A stretch of 64,000 nt of DNA, from positions 19,741-83,740 of the forward strand of contig JAFISE010000131.1 in the NCBI GenBank assembly GCA_022560025.1. The letters are read 5' to 3'. Source of the stretch: Stagonosporopsis chrysanthemi. Its lineage: Eukaryota; Ascomycota; Dothideomycetes; Pleosporales; Didymellaceae. The first letter of the stretch is position 1. Each line of letters opens with the position of its first letter. Under the pieces are notes generated by a model, which saw only the letters and a list, made by a program, of their open reading frames with translations, was not told where the DNA came from and did no database searches. Both the position numbers and the translations under genes were made by a program. Shown piece after piece: positions 32,480 to 43,650 of this stretch.

Positions 32480-34109
32480 TCATAGCTTGGCAGTTGCTGC
32501 TGCAATCGCCAATCCCTTTCGCGGCTCTGCGATATCAATCGAACGTTCAGGATCCCACCCAGCAATCATGTCTTCAACAACATTGATCTCATCATGACCC
32601 CAAACCAAGCCACCGTGCGGCTCCAACTGCCCGTCTACGCCTTGTCGAAACACGCGGTATGTTGGGACACCACAGATGCCGAACGCTTTTGCTGCCGCGG
32701 TGTTCTCCCGTAACTTTGTTTTGGCGGCAGGAGCATTGGCCTTTTCAAGCAGATCAGCTCCATTAAAGCCAGCTTTGTCCAGCACGCTGACGAGTATCTT
32801 GTCATCTGAAACGTTCACATTCTGCTCCCAACAGGCTGAGTCTATCCATTATTAGGACGATGAGCTCCTGTAGTGGCGATATACTTACATAACGAGGGCA
32901 CCGTTGACGGCTCCACAATAGCAACTCGAAGCACTGTGGGAGTACGAATAGGAAAGATATCCGCCCAGTGGGAAAAGAGCGGTCTATCGTGACTTCCTTC
33001 AGAGGCGTTGACGGCGTTCCAATAAGCTGTCCAGTCTGCATGGTCTTGTTTCGTCCAGGCAGCTTTGGTAGGGCTCAAAGCGAGCATAGGCATGTTTGGC
33101 GCGCCGATCTCGCGGAACAGTATACCGAGTAGGAATGGTTTCATAACAATCTCAAGATTCCTTCCGAATGTACGCTGAAGTCTTGCAAGTTGGGTGTAGC
33201 CAAGGAAGGCCCAAGGGCTGCTGAAGTCATACCAGAATTCCAGCTTTACTTTGCCGACGAGCTTAGGTTCTCTGAATGGGACACATCGAGGCATCAGAGT
33301 TCCTAGACCTTGAACATCGCTCCAGTGACCGGAGTTGCGGATCGAAAGCAGTGTGGCTTCCACGAAGTGCATGCGGTCCTGGCCCCAGAAGAATCGACCA
33401 GTTCTGTCCTGGCTCGTTACGTCAAGCCACTTGGCCTCTGGTATCCAGAAACCCGGCACACCAAAAGCGCCCCGCTCGATCGCTTCAGCAGTTGCAGTTT
33501 CCAACTCTTTTCTGGCTTGTGTGTCGGTGAAGTTATGCTTGCCGAGCTTATAAGTGGTCGTGAGCCCGCACTCGCGCGCAATTTTCAGCAGTACTTCAGT
33601 GTCAGTGATATCTTGGTTTTCTGCCCAGTAAGCTGCAAAAAGCTTGTCGGTCAAGAGACGACGCTCTTCCCCATCAGGGACGCAACAAAGCAGTCGTAAT
33701 GCGTTGACAGACTTTCTTGGGTGTTGTGGTGGAGGATTATACTTGATTTTGTACCTGCTCAAAACCATCAGAGATGTGGGACTGACATCTGAGGGCATCC
33801 TACCTCTTCAGAGTTCGCTGCATACTTTGTGCAGTAACCGCCTTCTTGGTTGGATTGAAGACATCGCTTGCTGACCCTGCTGCACCCTGCCATCACGCAT
33901 CAGTTCGGCTCCCGATTGCGATGGCTACTGTCCTTAAAGAGGCGACGCACCTGTGGAGCAGCTGTGGCGCGATATATTGCCCCTAGAAGGACTGGACGGT
34001 AGACGAGTCTGGCGTCTGTGCGCTCAGCCAGTGCTTGAACGCGTGTTGAGGCGATGTAAGCGAACGGACAGGAGATGTCGTAGTTAAAGACAAGTGTAGG
34101 CTGTGCCAT
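32480..34109 (-). CDS. Double-domain HCCA isomerase / kappa-GST-like protein
   Basis: Exons 33951-34109, 33804-33886, 32889-33754 and 32480-32841 (introns 64, 49 and 47 nt) join in frame to 489 residues. The polypeptide holds two DsbA-fold 2-hydroxychromene-2-carboxylate isomerase/kappa-GST domains in tandem. Domain 1 (about 1-225) opens with VFNYDISCPFAYIAS and closes with GVPGFWIPE...FFWGQDRMHF. Domain 2 (about 250-489) opens with LEFWYDFSSPWAFLGY and closes with GVPTYRVF...LVWGHDEINVVED. Single-domain members are about 200-230 residues, so this is a fusion or internal duplication. The family uses glutathione for isomerisation of aromatic intermediates or redox chemistry; the substrate here is unknown. 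Start chosen as MAQPTLVFNYD. Confidence 0.88.
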
Positions 34110-34724
34110 GGCGAATAGAGTGTCCGCAGTAACCACTTGCTCGTTGGAAGACAAGGTCTCGAGATGTTAATTGACAGTAAAAGCTGGTATCAGTAGTCTG
34201 GCACTCACATCGTTGGCTGGCCGCAACGTAAAGTGTTCAAGTGAATGTGGGGTAGACGCGCCTCGGCTGCGTGTCAGCCGAGGTCTGGACCGAGAACTAT
34301 TGATTGTTGACTTTGTTCGCTTCGCGAGCTTCCATCATGTCAATAAGTGCAATCTTGAGTCTTTGAGCGTGATCAATAGGACTCAGCGGCGCATTTGCCA
34401 ATGAACGGACTACTGTCACACGCGAAAGGCTCCATATAGGCTTAGCGTTGTGGCATGCGTGTGTTCTGGGACTGACGCTCCAGCTGCAATTGAGTCGAAA
34501 AACATCCAACGATTGGCTCAATGTTAAAATGTCGATGAGGCGTCGTCTTGATGGAGTGTATACGTATGAAAGAAATAACAGCATGAGGGTCAAGAATGGT
34601 GTCTTACGATGAGAATGATGCTGGAAGTTCAGACGAAATACTCCATCTGGCCCCACCTGCCTCTTCGGCATCGTTCCACCACACCCTGTGTCGAAAGATG
34701 GATTATGATTCCTGTAGCTTTATT
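34110..34724. other. Intergenic, nothing recognised
   Basis: Upstream of the HCCA-isomerase-like gene. No further part of the adjacent P450 relic could be read with confidence. Confidence 0.4.
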
Positions 34725-34967
34725 TTCAGATATGGTCTTTGCATATGCCCCGGTCAGTCGATCGCCGGCAACGCACTGTTCATCACTATCGCTCAGAATC
34801 TTGCAGTTTTCAAGATCGATAAATCTTTTGACAAAGAGCTCGGTAAGCTTGTCGAGCACAACATAGAATTCGAGCCTGAAGCAGTCAGTCGTCTCTTGCA
34901 CTGCCAAACATCTGTCAATCCTTGCTCGCAGAAGCACGCCGATTTGGTACGAGCTATAGAGAACATG
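34725..34967 (+). pseudogene. C-terminal relic of a fungal cytochrome P450
   Basis: The plus strand reads FRYGLCICPGQSIAGNALFITIAQNLAVFKI, the heme-binding loop (FxxGxxxCPG, with the Cys ligand) and following helix of a microsomal P450. It continues with FDKELGKLVEHNIEFEPEAVSR and QKHADLVRAIENM, the usual ending of ascomycete P450s of the O-methylsterigmatocystin-oxidoreductase type. The conserved Arg of the heme loop (usual GRRICPG) is absent. Nothing of the other roughly 400 residues is found upstream, so this is a truncated dead gene beside the HCCA-isomerase-like gene. Confidence 0.8.
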
Positions 34968-35225
34968 TCACTGGGAGGCAAGCAATTGACGAGTTTTGGA
35001 CAGTACGCGGTTCTGATACGACCCGGGATCTCCTTTTCGAAGGATTGGGGCCATCTGCAGCATTCCTTATCAACTTCTTTTTGGAATTGTTCTGGCTGGG
35101 CGTATTCGCTTTCCAGGACTGAAGGTCTGTGGTGCCTCTTGATCATCTTAGCGGGCCCCCTTCCGTCAGTCGCTGCATGTGCTGCCATAAACTTGGCAGC
35201 CACATAGCAAGAACAGCTGCTCACG

Positions 35226-35435
35226 ATGACAAATTATGGGGATTGTACAATTAAGCACTTTGACCTCAACTCCTTACTTTACGGCTGCTTGACTTCCACT
35301 CAAGCACCAGTAGCCGCCGTGACCATCAGCTGCATCACGACAATCGAAGGTTATGACGGTGCCGGTGTGCAGAAAAGCAGAACTCCCATTTCACAGTTGG
35401 CGCAGACGCGTAAGCCGAATGACAAGAACGAGTAG
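35226..35435 (+). pseudogene. Possible fragment of a small secreted-protein gene
   Basis: The frame MTNYGDCTIKHFDLNSLLYG continues as CLTSTQAPVAAVTISCITTIEGYDGAGVQ. The pattern F-x-L-x-S-x-x-Y-G-C ... C-x-I/T ... GYD-x-x-G-x-x-V resembles a common class of fungal secreted Cys-containing proteins, but no signal peptide precedes it and the frame then degrades. I can only suggest a relic. Confidence 0.3.
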
Positions 35436-35965
35436 CGTTGTTTTCGTTCACAACAGCTTAGTAAGACTGGCCTGGCTGACACCGTCACATGCACCATATA
35501 CAGCAATAAGAGGGCGGTATGGTGCACAGCGGAGAGCATACTAATTTGTTCTTGGCTGTTTGTGGTTTGAAACAGTTTCCATCTTGGCATCTCTCGAACA
35601 TACATAAATGCCTCGTACGGAATGAAACATTCCTTTTCGCGGTTGGTTGTGCCGCATCCACTTTAGAAGCCAACTGGCAGAGTTCATACCTGATGCTTAC
35701 GGTCACGGAAACGCTAGATTAGTTCTGGATAGTCGCAGTTTTGACGATGCACTCGGAAGGTGTGGATGTTCAATGCAAGAGGAAGGACTTTGCGAGATAT
35801 GAGTGGACTAGCGTCGGCCTAGCGTTCTTTGCCTTTGCCCCGCCCTGGTGCGGTCTTCATGTACTGCGCGACAGCCCACTGCCATTTACCCGAATGTACG
35901 AAGTTTAACACTGTCGCTTTCCCCCGTAACTCTTTGTCAGACACAGCTTCTTCCATACCCTGACC
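35436..35965. other. Intergenic; GNAT gene promoter
   Basis: No gene recognised. The last 60 bases before 35966 carry a CT-rich leader followed by CTGACCATG. Confidence 0.4.
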
Positions 35966-36679
35966 ATGTCCCAACAGGAACCACTGAGGCTGGGACGCAC
36001 CGTGCCTGACTGTTCCGCGACGCCACCAAGTCACAACATCACACTTTCAGGCCGATACGTTACTGTAGTCGGCGTAGACCCCAAGCACGCTTCTGGGTTG
36101 TACACGGCGGTCGAGAGCCCCGAAAATGCATCACTATTCGATTACCTGTTCGATGAGCACCCCAAATCTTTGGTCTCTCTTGAGTCACAACTCATAGAGA
36201 AAGCATCGACAACGAACCCTTGGACTTATACGATAGTACTTAACGGTGAAGCTGGCGAAGTACCAAAAGCGGTGGGAATGTCGTCGTTAATGCGTATGGA
36301 TCTGCCAAATCGTGTCATCGAAGTTGGCAGCATTTTGTTCACGCCGGCACTGCAACGCACCCCTGCTGCAACAGAGGCAATGTTCTTACTCGCACAATAC
36401 GTGTTTGAAAAACTCAAATTCCGTAGATATGAGTGGAAATGTAACAGCCTCAACGCGCCATCCCGACGAGCCGCAGAGCGACTAGGCTTTGTCTATGAAG
36501 GCACATTCAGGCAGCACATGATTGTGCGAGGTCGCAGTCGTGATACATGCTGGTTCTCCATGTTAGACTCGGAATGGCCAGAGGTGAAGAGAGGTTTCGA
36601 ACTGTGGCTGGACAGGTCAAACTTCGACAGCTTTGGTCGCCAAAAGAAGAAATTGGAAGAGCTCAGATGTGCTCATTAA
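35966..36679 (+). CDS. GNAT-family N-acetyltransferase (RimJ/RimL type)
   Basis: Intronless 237-residue frame starting MSQQEPLRLGRTVPD. After an N-terminal segment with LSGRYVTVVGVDPKHA come the acetyl-CoA-fold strands and helices: AVGMSSLMRMDLPNRVIEVG, FTPALQRTPAATEAMFLLA, KLKFRRYEWKCNSLNAPSRR and ERLGFVYEGTFRQHMIVRG. This order, with NxxS near the acetyl-CoA site and RLGFxxEGxxR, is the RimJ/RimL-like GNAT signature. Members acetylate protein N-termini or small amines; the substrate here is unknown. It ends in KKKLEELRCAH. Length fits fungal relatives (about 220-250). Confidence 0.9.
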   Translation: MSQQEPLRLGRTVPDCSATPPSHNITLSGRYVTVVGVDPKHASGLYTAVESPENASLFDYLFDEHPKSLVSLESQLIEKASTTNPWTYTIVLNGEAGEVPKAVGMSSLMRMDLPNRVIEVGSILFTPALQRTPAATEAMFLLAQYVFEKLKFRRYEWKCNSLNAPSRRAAERLGFVYEGTFRQHMIVRGRSRDTCWFSMLDSEWPEVKRGFELWLDRSNFDSFGRQKKKLEELRCAH

Positions 36680-36946
36680 TCGAAAGAGCATGTAGTTTAG
36701 GTCAGAGTACAAATTAGCACAACTAGTTGCACATTGCCTGCATGTGTAATCCTCATATTGCAGGGCTATGATGTTGCCTTCATGATTTCTGCATATCTCC
36801 GCACTGCGGGCCTTAAAATCAATCCTGCTTACAAAATTGCACGACCACCTTTACAAATCGCGTCGTGTTCATTTCAGCATGTCAAAAGCAAGAATATAAG
36901 TTCATGGCCACGCACAAATCTGATAAGAAGAATCGTCAGAGTCGAC

Positions 36947-37924
36947 ATGGCCTTTGCACCAACATATCTTTTAACAGCCGCGTCGGGCAAGATTGGCAGG
37001 CGCCTGGTTCCAACCATTCTCTCGTTACCTTCCAGGCCACATATAGTGCTACCTACGAGCAATGCTGCGAAATTAGAAGCTTCATTACCCAACACGATCG
37101 ACAAAACGCGAGTCCATGTTGTAGAAGGCGACATCAAAGACCCCCATTTCGTCGAGTGTACGCTTATAAAGCACAATGTCACTGGCGTGTCATTGACACT
37201 GACCGGAGAAGACGAGCTGTTCACATCAGCTAATTTCATTGACGCCATTCAACGCTCCAAAACAGTGAAGCACGTTGTCTACATCTCGGCCTGCGAAGAC
37301 TACAGTATCGGTGCCATCAAGGATGGCTCTCTGCAAGGCCAATCTGCCGCTCATATACTTGTCAAATACATTGTGGAAGCCAAGATTCGACACGGCATTC
37401 CTCCACGGGCAGCGCCTGGCGGCTTCAGCTGGACGATACTTGGGCCATCGCTTTTCTTTGATAACGATTGGATGACGAGAAAGCAAATCCTCGAGCGAGG
37501 TATTTACGACGTGCCAATGAGCGACAAGGGCCTCAGCCGGGTTGATGCTGCTGATATTGCACTCGCGATAACAAATGCGCTCGATGATGACGGTCAGCGT
37601 TGGGGCGGGAAGAAGGTCTACGTCGGCGAACTAAAGACGTACACAGCCCATGAAACAGCACAATTGTGGTCGGAGGCACTCAATCGGGAGATTAAACCTA
37701 CTTTGAGCGACCAAGCAGGCTTTGATGGACTCGATCATGGTTATGGGCAGATTGCTGGGCCAGCATGGGGAAGAGATATGCGACTGATGTACGAGACATT
37801 CGCGGAGAGGGGTTTTAAAATGACGGAGGCGCAGCATGAGGAGCAGGTTGCACTATTGGGTAAACAGCCGGAAGACTACAGAAGCTTTGTGTTATTGACC
37901 GCTGCGCAGTGGAGCTGGGAATAA
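36947..37924 (+). CDS. NmrA-like NAD(P)-binding oxidoreductase/regulator
   Basis: 325-residue intronless frame beginning MAFAPTYLLTAASGKIGRRL, where TAASGKIG is the dinucleotide-binding GxxGxxG-type loop of an atypical short-chain dehydrogenase. VVEGDIKDPHFVE and VKHVVYISACEDYS follow at Rossmann positions, and the C-terminal half has the NmrA ending (DAADIALAITNALDD, GGKKVYVGELKTYTAHETAQLW). The frame is open 71 codons further upstream but that part is not family-like, so the ATG at 36947 is chosen. Members reduce small substrates or sense NADP in regulation; the exact role is not shown. It lies 267 bases after the GNAT gene on the same strand. Confidence 0.85.
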   Translation: MAFAPTYLLTAASGKIGRRLVPTILSLPSRPHIVLPTSNAAKLEASLPNTIDKTRVHVVEGDIKDPHFVECTLIKHNVTGVSLTLTGEDELFTSANFIDAIQRSKTVKHVVYISACEDYSIGAIKDGSLQGQSAAHILVKYIVEAKIRHGIPPRAAPGGFSWTILGPSLFFDNDWMTRKQILERGIYDVPMSDKGLSRVDAADIALAITNALDDDGQRWGGKKVYVGELKTYTAHETAQLWSEALNREIKPTLSDQAGFDGLDHGYGQIAGPAWGRDMRLMYETFAERGFKMTEAQHEEQVALLGKQPEDYRSFVLLTAAQWSWE

Positions 37925-40900
37925 AGTCTCAACTAGTAGAGTTCGCTGTCTCAACCTCATTGTGCTAGGAGAGCTACTGTCAACTTCTTGTCCTCATCCA
38001 ACAGACGTAAATTAGCCCTTACTCCAGTCTTTCAGTAATTCAATCTGTGTCTGCGTTCAAGGCTATTGGCTGCAGAGTCGAGTGTAACGATCATGTGCTA
38101 TACTGCAACCAGCATCTACCTTGTGATCTTCTGAGACTTCTGCACTAAGGGTATGCATGTTTAGCAGGCCACAGGAGACTTATCATAGCATCTTCCCTTT
38201 GACAGTAGCGTCTATAACATTCTTGTTCTATGTGCCAGAATTACTCCAAGAGCAGACATAAACATGTTATCCCATGTCATACTAGATCCTCTACTGCGAA
38301 GTATTGTACATGGACCCTCAACTACTGTCAGACTCGCACAAAGACATGTAAGATACAATGTCAGGCAGTAAGAGCATTAGCGGCCGTGCAAAAATTGGGC
38401 ACTCATCACCTACACCTGTGGGCTGGTCGTTGACGCCAGAGCGCCGGCATTCTGCCCCGTGCCCAGACTGGACGATAAACGTATTCTGCGTGCCATCAAT
38501 GCCCGCCCAGCCCAGTCCGTCAGCTGCTACAGCGAGTGGCGCAGAGGCGTGTAAGATCCTGGTCAGCAGTGTGTAATCCGGGGTCGTGGTCATCGTTCGC
38601 GGAGGTGGGACACAGCGAGGAAACGAGCGCGTGGGCCGTGACTGGAAAAGCGGTGGCAGCCCCGACAGGCAGTCATCGCCGACACGGTCTCGAGGCTGCG
38701 AAAGTCAGGAACGGAAGTTCAGCGGCGCAGCAGCTCTTAGGACATGGTGGAATTCATTCCCAATTGCGTGGCAGCCACTCCATTTGTGTGCTAGCACAGA
38801 TCCCAGTTTCGCGGGGAAAAAGTTTGGGGCTGCCGCAGCGCGACCAAGCCAACGGGGTTCCCCTAACGATCATGTATGAACTACATGCTAATCCTCAATC
38901 ATTTATTCACCAAGTTCTGGAAGATCTTAGAATGCGTAGGCGCGTCGCTGTCGGCCGGTTCCGGTATTAATAGTAGAGCGGCGCCAACAGGAAGACGATA
39001 CGATGCTGGACAGCGTCAGAAGATCCCATTATCCATCAAGGACCATCTTCATATCGTTGGTTTGGTTACCTTGCTCAGAAGGCTGTGTTAGAATACTGTG
39101 GCCAGCGAGCAGGATAAGGGTAATTGCGGTATCAGACTTTCGGCGAATTTCCAAGCATAGCGACCCCCAAATTCCGCCCAGTGAGAAGGCGCGCAACGGC
39201 TTGAGTAACAACAGCTCGCCTACATCCTGTCTGCAGCATGTACGCCGTGGATGGTGTTCTCAGGCCTTATCTGACCCGGGACCTGAGTATATCTAGGCAG
39301 CTGTCAATACAGTCACCCAGACAGTTCCAGATTAGTAGTCGAGCAACAACAATTGCGATATGAGGAGCAGAGCGCGGGCGCCGGTTATCATAGGCAGTCA
39401 ACGCACGCCTTGTTGGAATAAAAACTTTGGGCCTCACGACAAGGATTTGTACGTCCTTTCAGCTTTCTCCTATTTAACCCCAATGTCACCTTACACATCT
39501 TCAGCACTCCACCTTTTCTACTATATGGAAACTTCATCGTGCTGATGCTAGTCTGTAACTATGGCAGTCTCAGTTCTGTACCATACCCAATCACTGCCTG
39601 AACTGTGCCACTGAAATAAGGGTAAAGTCATGTCTGCATCATCGTGGCCAGCGCTTTCCTGCAAGGCTGCTCAACGCCTCAGCTTTGACGACCAAGCAGC
39701 TCGAATATGCATCTTCTGAGTGCCCATGTACGAGGTATCTGCAGATAGTAATTGAAGATTAGCCGTGAATCCGTTAGCTATGTCCTAATGCGCTAGCGTA
39801 AGCAACGCAAAACAACGGATGAGAAAACGCGCGGAACGATGTCCAGGATTTTCCCTCCAGTGTAAAATACGACAGGCCGAAATGCAAACGGTAGTGCTGT
39901 GCGGTTACTCTCAAGAATCTAGGGCATGTGAAGGGACTAACGAGACGACGCTCGAAAGCTGGTTTGACTTTGTGAGAAGACGATCCCTGCTGATTCATGC
40001 AAAGAGCTGAGTTACATGAATCGAGAGAGTGATTTACCGCGCCAGGTTTGCTAGTTGCAGAGAGAAGGTACATTGACAGACGTGTGGCGTATCTAGACAC
40101 AGCCACTAGTTCACCCTCAAATGATTCGGGCCGGGTTAGTCCCGAAGCATTCACCACGTGTAGGTGTTAGTCCTGATCATTTCAAGAATCGATCTGGACT
40201 AACACACATGCAGTCAAGGAAAGATTTCACTGCCTCTAACCGAGCAAGTCGCATTGCCAGTCTCCTCAAACTTCGAAGCCGCTCTTGCTATACGAGAAAG
40301 ACAAGCCTGTAGCAAAGAATGGTCCAGGGGCATGTTGCTTGAACGTAGAAAAGATAGAGATAGCTGAATGTAGAGTCAATATCGGGGCCGTATTGCGTGG
40401 CTCTCTCGTCATCTGATCTGATAGGTGTTCGAGTTTGATAAGCTGGTGAGACTTTGCTCATCTAGATGTCACACAAGGATGAAGAAGCTAATTAATGATG
40501 TCGTGAATGCAACTCTCAGTTTTGGTGCAAAATACCTACTGTGTTGCTTACATTCATATGCAGGAGGTATAATCAGTTCGGAAGAGGCGCAGCTAAGTTG
40601 ATCTAATATTGCGACACATTCCAGGTATAGTAAGCTTTTAAAGCCCCTCGAGTGATGAAACATTTGAATAAGCAGGCTGAATATCCACCACAAGTCAAAC
40701 ATACTTAAGGTGTTGCAAAAACTGTAGCAGCTCAAACTAACTAGACAAGATTTCGAGAGGCCTGCAAAATTGTGTTAATGTACCATTTGCATCCAATTCA
40801 AAATCCGACCTAACCTCGATGACATCCTTCTACTCATGCTTGACCCTTATGAAGTTGGGGAGCACGGAGAGATAACTTTGATGAGCTTTTTTGGCGGAAG

Positions 40901-41524
40901 GTTCAACAATAAGCTACCCCTGAAACACGCGAAGCTTTCAACAGTGTCAAGGAAGGGATTGCTTGAGCATGGCTGGCATAGCGCATCATTCTGTCATGCT
41001 TTGTATGCTATAAGTAGGTGAAAATGATGTGCACAAGCTCGGACTTGAATGATCCTCCATGCAAGCCCAAAATCACAGGATATACAGCAATGGAGCATTG
41101 CCTTGCCGGCTGTTACGCTGCACCTGAACGAGACGCCAAAATGGTCGGCTCGATGAACAATTCCTCTAACTTATCAAGACGTTGATGATATGTCCGAATT
41201 AGTCTTTTTTGGAGAGGAAAGAGCATTAAGCAAGTAGGAGCTTGGTCCTATATTGCTGAGCAGTGCTGCAGAATGACCAAGATCACGGTAAGCTGCTTCT
41301 TGCGCAAACAAACATTGATGTATATTTCCCTGAACGAGCAATGGGTAAGATGTCGACTGAAGATTTCAAAGATGATCTCCTAGAGTTTACGATGCTCATG
41401 CATCCTCGACTCTAGAATCTCAGGCACCAAATTCTCTTTTGAATTCCGAAATCGCGCACAGTGGTGTTCCAGATCGACTAAGGTCTGTTGTGATCTCAGA
41501 TGAGTCATATTTGATTACGACTGC
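37925..41524. other. Gene-poor accessory stretch
   Basis: About 3.6 kb with no recognised domain. A GC-richer island at about 38370-38870 contains an ordinary-looking minus frame at 38318-38593 (MTTTPDYTLLTRILHASAPL) that might be the end of an old gene, but I cannot name it. The rest is stop-rich in all frames. Confidence 0.5.
40164..40205. repeat. 10-bp perfect inverted repeat with 22-base loop
   Basis: GTGTTAGTCC at 40164-40173 is repeated inverted as GGACTAACAC at 40196-40205. It could fold as a hairpin or be a small remnant of a transposon end; no T-run follows, so it is not a typical terminator. Confidence 0.5.
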
Positions 41525-42508
41525 TCGTGAGATTTCCCAAGTCATCCATGCTACCAAATTGGAAGAGTGTTCCGGCATGCGCGTGCGTCGCTCGATCGGG
41601 AGCTTACATCAGCCAAACTGACCCGGTTACTCATGCTCGATCATTTCTCCAGTGAGTTTGGTAAATCTGCCGATGCGAGCGCACCGGATCATCCTCACCG
41701 ACGACAGGAAATCATCAACTATATTCAACAAGGCGGCATCAACCACGAGGACTTTATAGGGAACCGTGGAGCGTTCGATGCGGGAGATCTGGAGTTCATG
41801 ACTGCTGGTTGAAGCGTTATCCACTCGAAGATGTCTCTCGAGGATCAAATGAAGGGACATAGTGTTGGTATATAGCTCTGTTTCGATCTGCCGAAGAAGC
41901 TGAAGTACTGCGAGCCGCGCTACCGAGGTCTCAGGGCGGCTAAAATTCCTGTAGCTACGGTCGATATGGGAAGAGTGTACGTAAAGGCCATCAGTGACCA
42001 GGCTTTTTGTGTGCAAAGTCTGAGGGACTTGAGCTACACGCCAGTCTGATACTCAGACTTCTTTATGAAGCCGGATGGAAAGTTCCAGCTACCGTTGCCT
42101 CGCGGATGGAATGCTTTCTGCTATGTGCTGGATGGTTTGACCTTAATTCCCGACAGTGATGAGGAGCGTGCCTGTTCGCAGTTTAGTAGCAAAGTATTTG
42201 AGAAGGATGGTGACAGTACTTGTGTTTCGGTGGCGGCTGATGCAGAACAAGAAGCGATCTGTATCGTGAGTGCGGGCCTACCATTGCATCAACCCGCGGT
42301 TCAGTATGGGCCCTTTGTCGCGACAAGTATAAAGCAGGTCAAGCAGGCTGTCGATGACTTCCTGAGCGGGCAGAACGGATTTGAGAGAGCTGTGAACTGG
42401 GTCAGCAAGAACTCCGCTAGATTACGGCGAAACTCAGCCGGCAGCGCTCAAAGCGGAGCCTTTCGTGCTCACCAAGCCCAATGGAGCCGTTTCTCCTGTG
42501 GAAGGTAA
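41525..42508 (+). pseudogene. Pirin gene inactivated by a frameshift and three in-frame stops
   Basis: Family order is nearly complete: AREISQVIHATKLEE...GMRVRRSIG, a one-base frameshift near 41625, LLMLDHFSSEF, PDHPHRRQEIINYI, NHEDFIGNRGAFDAGDLEF, then TGA (41810-41812), IHSKM, TAG (41873-41875), FDLPKKLKYCEPRYRGLR, TGA (42047-42049), KPDGKFQLPLPRGWNAF, PAVQYGPFVATS and GQNGFERAVNW. The three stops fall where pirins carry Arg (CGA), Gln (CAG) and Trp (TGG), so each fits one C-to-T or G-to-A change. The iron-ligand Glu of the HxE pair is Lys (IHSKM), again a G-to-A change. Pirins are cupin-fold nuclear or quercetinase-like proteins. This copy is dead and bears RIP-type damage. Confidence 0.92.
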
Positions 42509-42898
42509 TGGATCAACCCAAATTCTTTCCATCTTCAGAATCTGACTCATTGCAACAGCTCAATGGTGCTCCCGAATGTCTATCACGGCTTGTGAACGAC
42601 GGTTTTTTTTTAAATAGAAGCAACTATTCGTAGTCTTCAAAGCCTGAAAGCAAGAAACTTGCCTGGATGACCGTGGCAGCGAGAGTATTATAAAGCACGG
42701 AATGAAATGACAAAATGAAAAATGTCCGCGCTCACTGTAGATAGGCGAGTGGATACAGGGGTTTAGTCACATTGTCAGTGGAAGCGTGTGTACGTAGAAA
42801 CACGCAGTGTCATGTTCTCATTCACCCAATTTTCAAGAGCTACGCAAATCGAAATGTGAGCGCATTGATGATAGACTAAGGTGTCATCTCAGGACATG
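42509..42898. other. Intergenic, nothing recognised
   Basis: Short stretch between the pirin relic and the next minus-strand broken frame; no feature seen. Confidence 0.4.
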
Positions 42899-43537
42899 CT
42901 AACTAATGGGCTCCCAGCTGAGAACAATCGAGAAATCCCCAAGCGTTCTTAGGTTATTCGAGCCATCTCTACATGCATCGTAGGCAAGCCGTACTGGCTC
43001 TTGAAGGGTCTGAGGCCACATCATTGCGCTGTCAGGAAATGGCCCACTCCAGCTGAGTTCGGCTTTGTTTAGCTCCTTCCTTTCTGCCTCTAGGAACTGA
43101 CTGAGCACAACAAAAACAATGTAGTACCGGCGTCAGTTAGCCTCAAACTCCTGTTCAAGGTGATAACCTGCTAGCAGTGCTCTATCGCTGTTACCTAATT
43201 TCCAGCGCCTATCCAGATGATTTTTGACGTCGCTTCTGTCATTGGCAATACGACCAGCAAAGATCTTTTGAACAACAGCTGGATAGTCCTTTATCCGATT
43301 TGGGCGCGGAACACCATCTACTAGCCAGTGTAGCTTTGTAGGGAAGTGGTCTCCCCGCATCAAGTTGACAAATGCTTGAATATTTCCAGATCGCAGCTCG
43401 TTCCGTCCGCCTACAGTGCCTCGGGATGGATGCCACTCTAAGCCTATACGATCAAAGCATGCAAACGTAGTCCCATGCGCAGTCTGGTCAATCCAGTATT
43501 GCCAGGGTGCATGTTTGAGAAGTGAAGTCGCTCGACC
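42899..43537 (-). pseudogene. Unrecognised gene fragment with one in-frame TGA
   Basis: One minus-strand frame runs from just below a TAG at 43538-43540 to a stop at 42899, broken only by TGA at 43133-43135. Before the break it reads KHAPWQYWIDQTAHG, CFDRIGLEWHPSRGTVGGRN, FPTKLHWLVDGVPRPNRIKD, YPAVVQKIFAGRIANDR and LLAGYHLEQEFEAN; after it RRYYIVFVVLSQFLEAERKE and SWSGPFPDSAMMWPQTLQ. Composition is clearly protein-like on both sides. A CGA-to-TGA or TGG-to-TGA change would explain the stop. I do not recognise the family. No convincing start codon is seen, so it is also truncated. Confidence 0.5.
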
Positions 43538-43650
43538 CTATGGAACACGACAAAATCCAGTGCATGAAAACGAGGACGAAGCAACTGCCAGCCGTTATGA
43601 TACAAGGAAACTAGCGGGCCCTAGTTAATGTCGCCACTGTAGTGCTTCTC

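Noticed and set aside
38318..38593. Minus-strand frame of 91 residues in a GC-richer island
   Set aside because: Composition is plausible but no domain, no splice partner and no conservation evidence; left as a note only.
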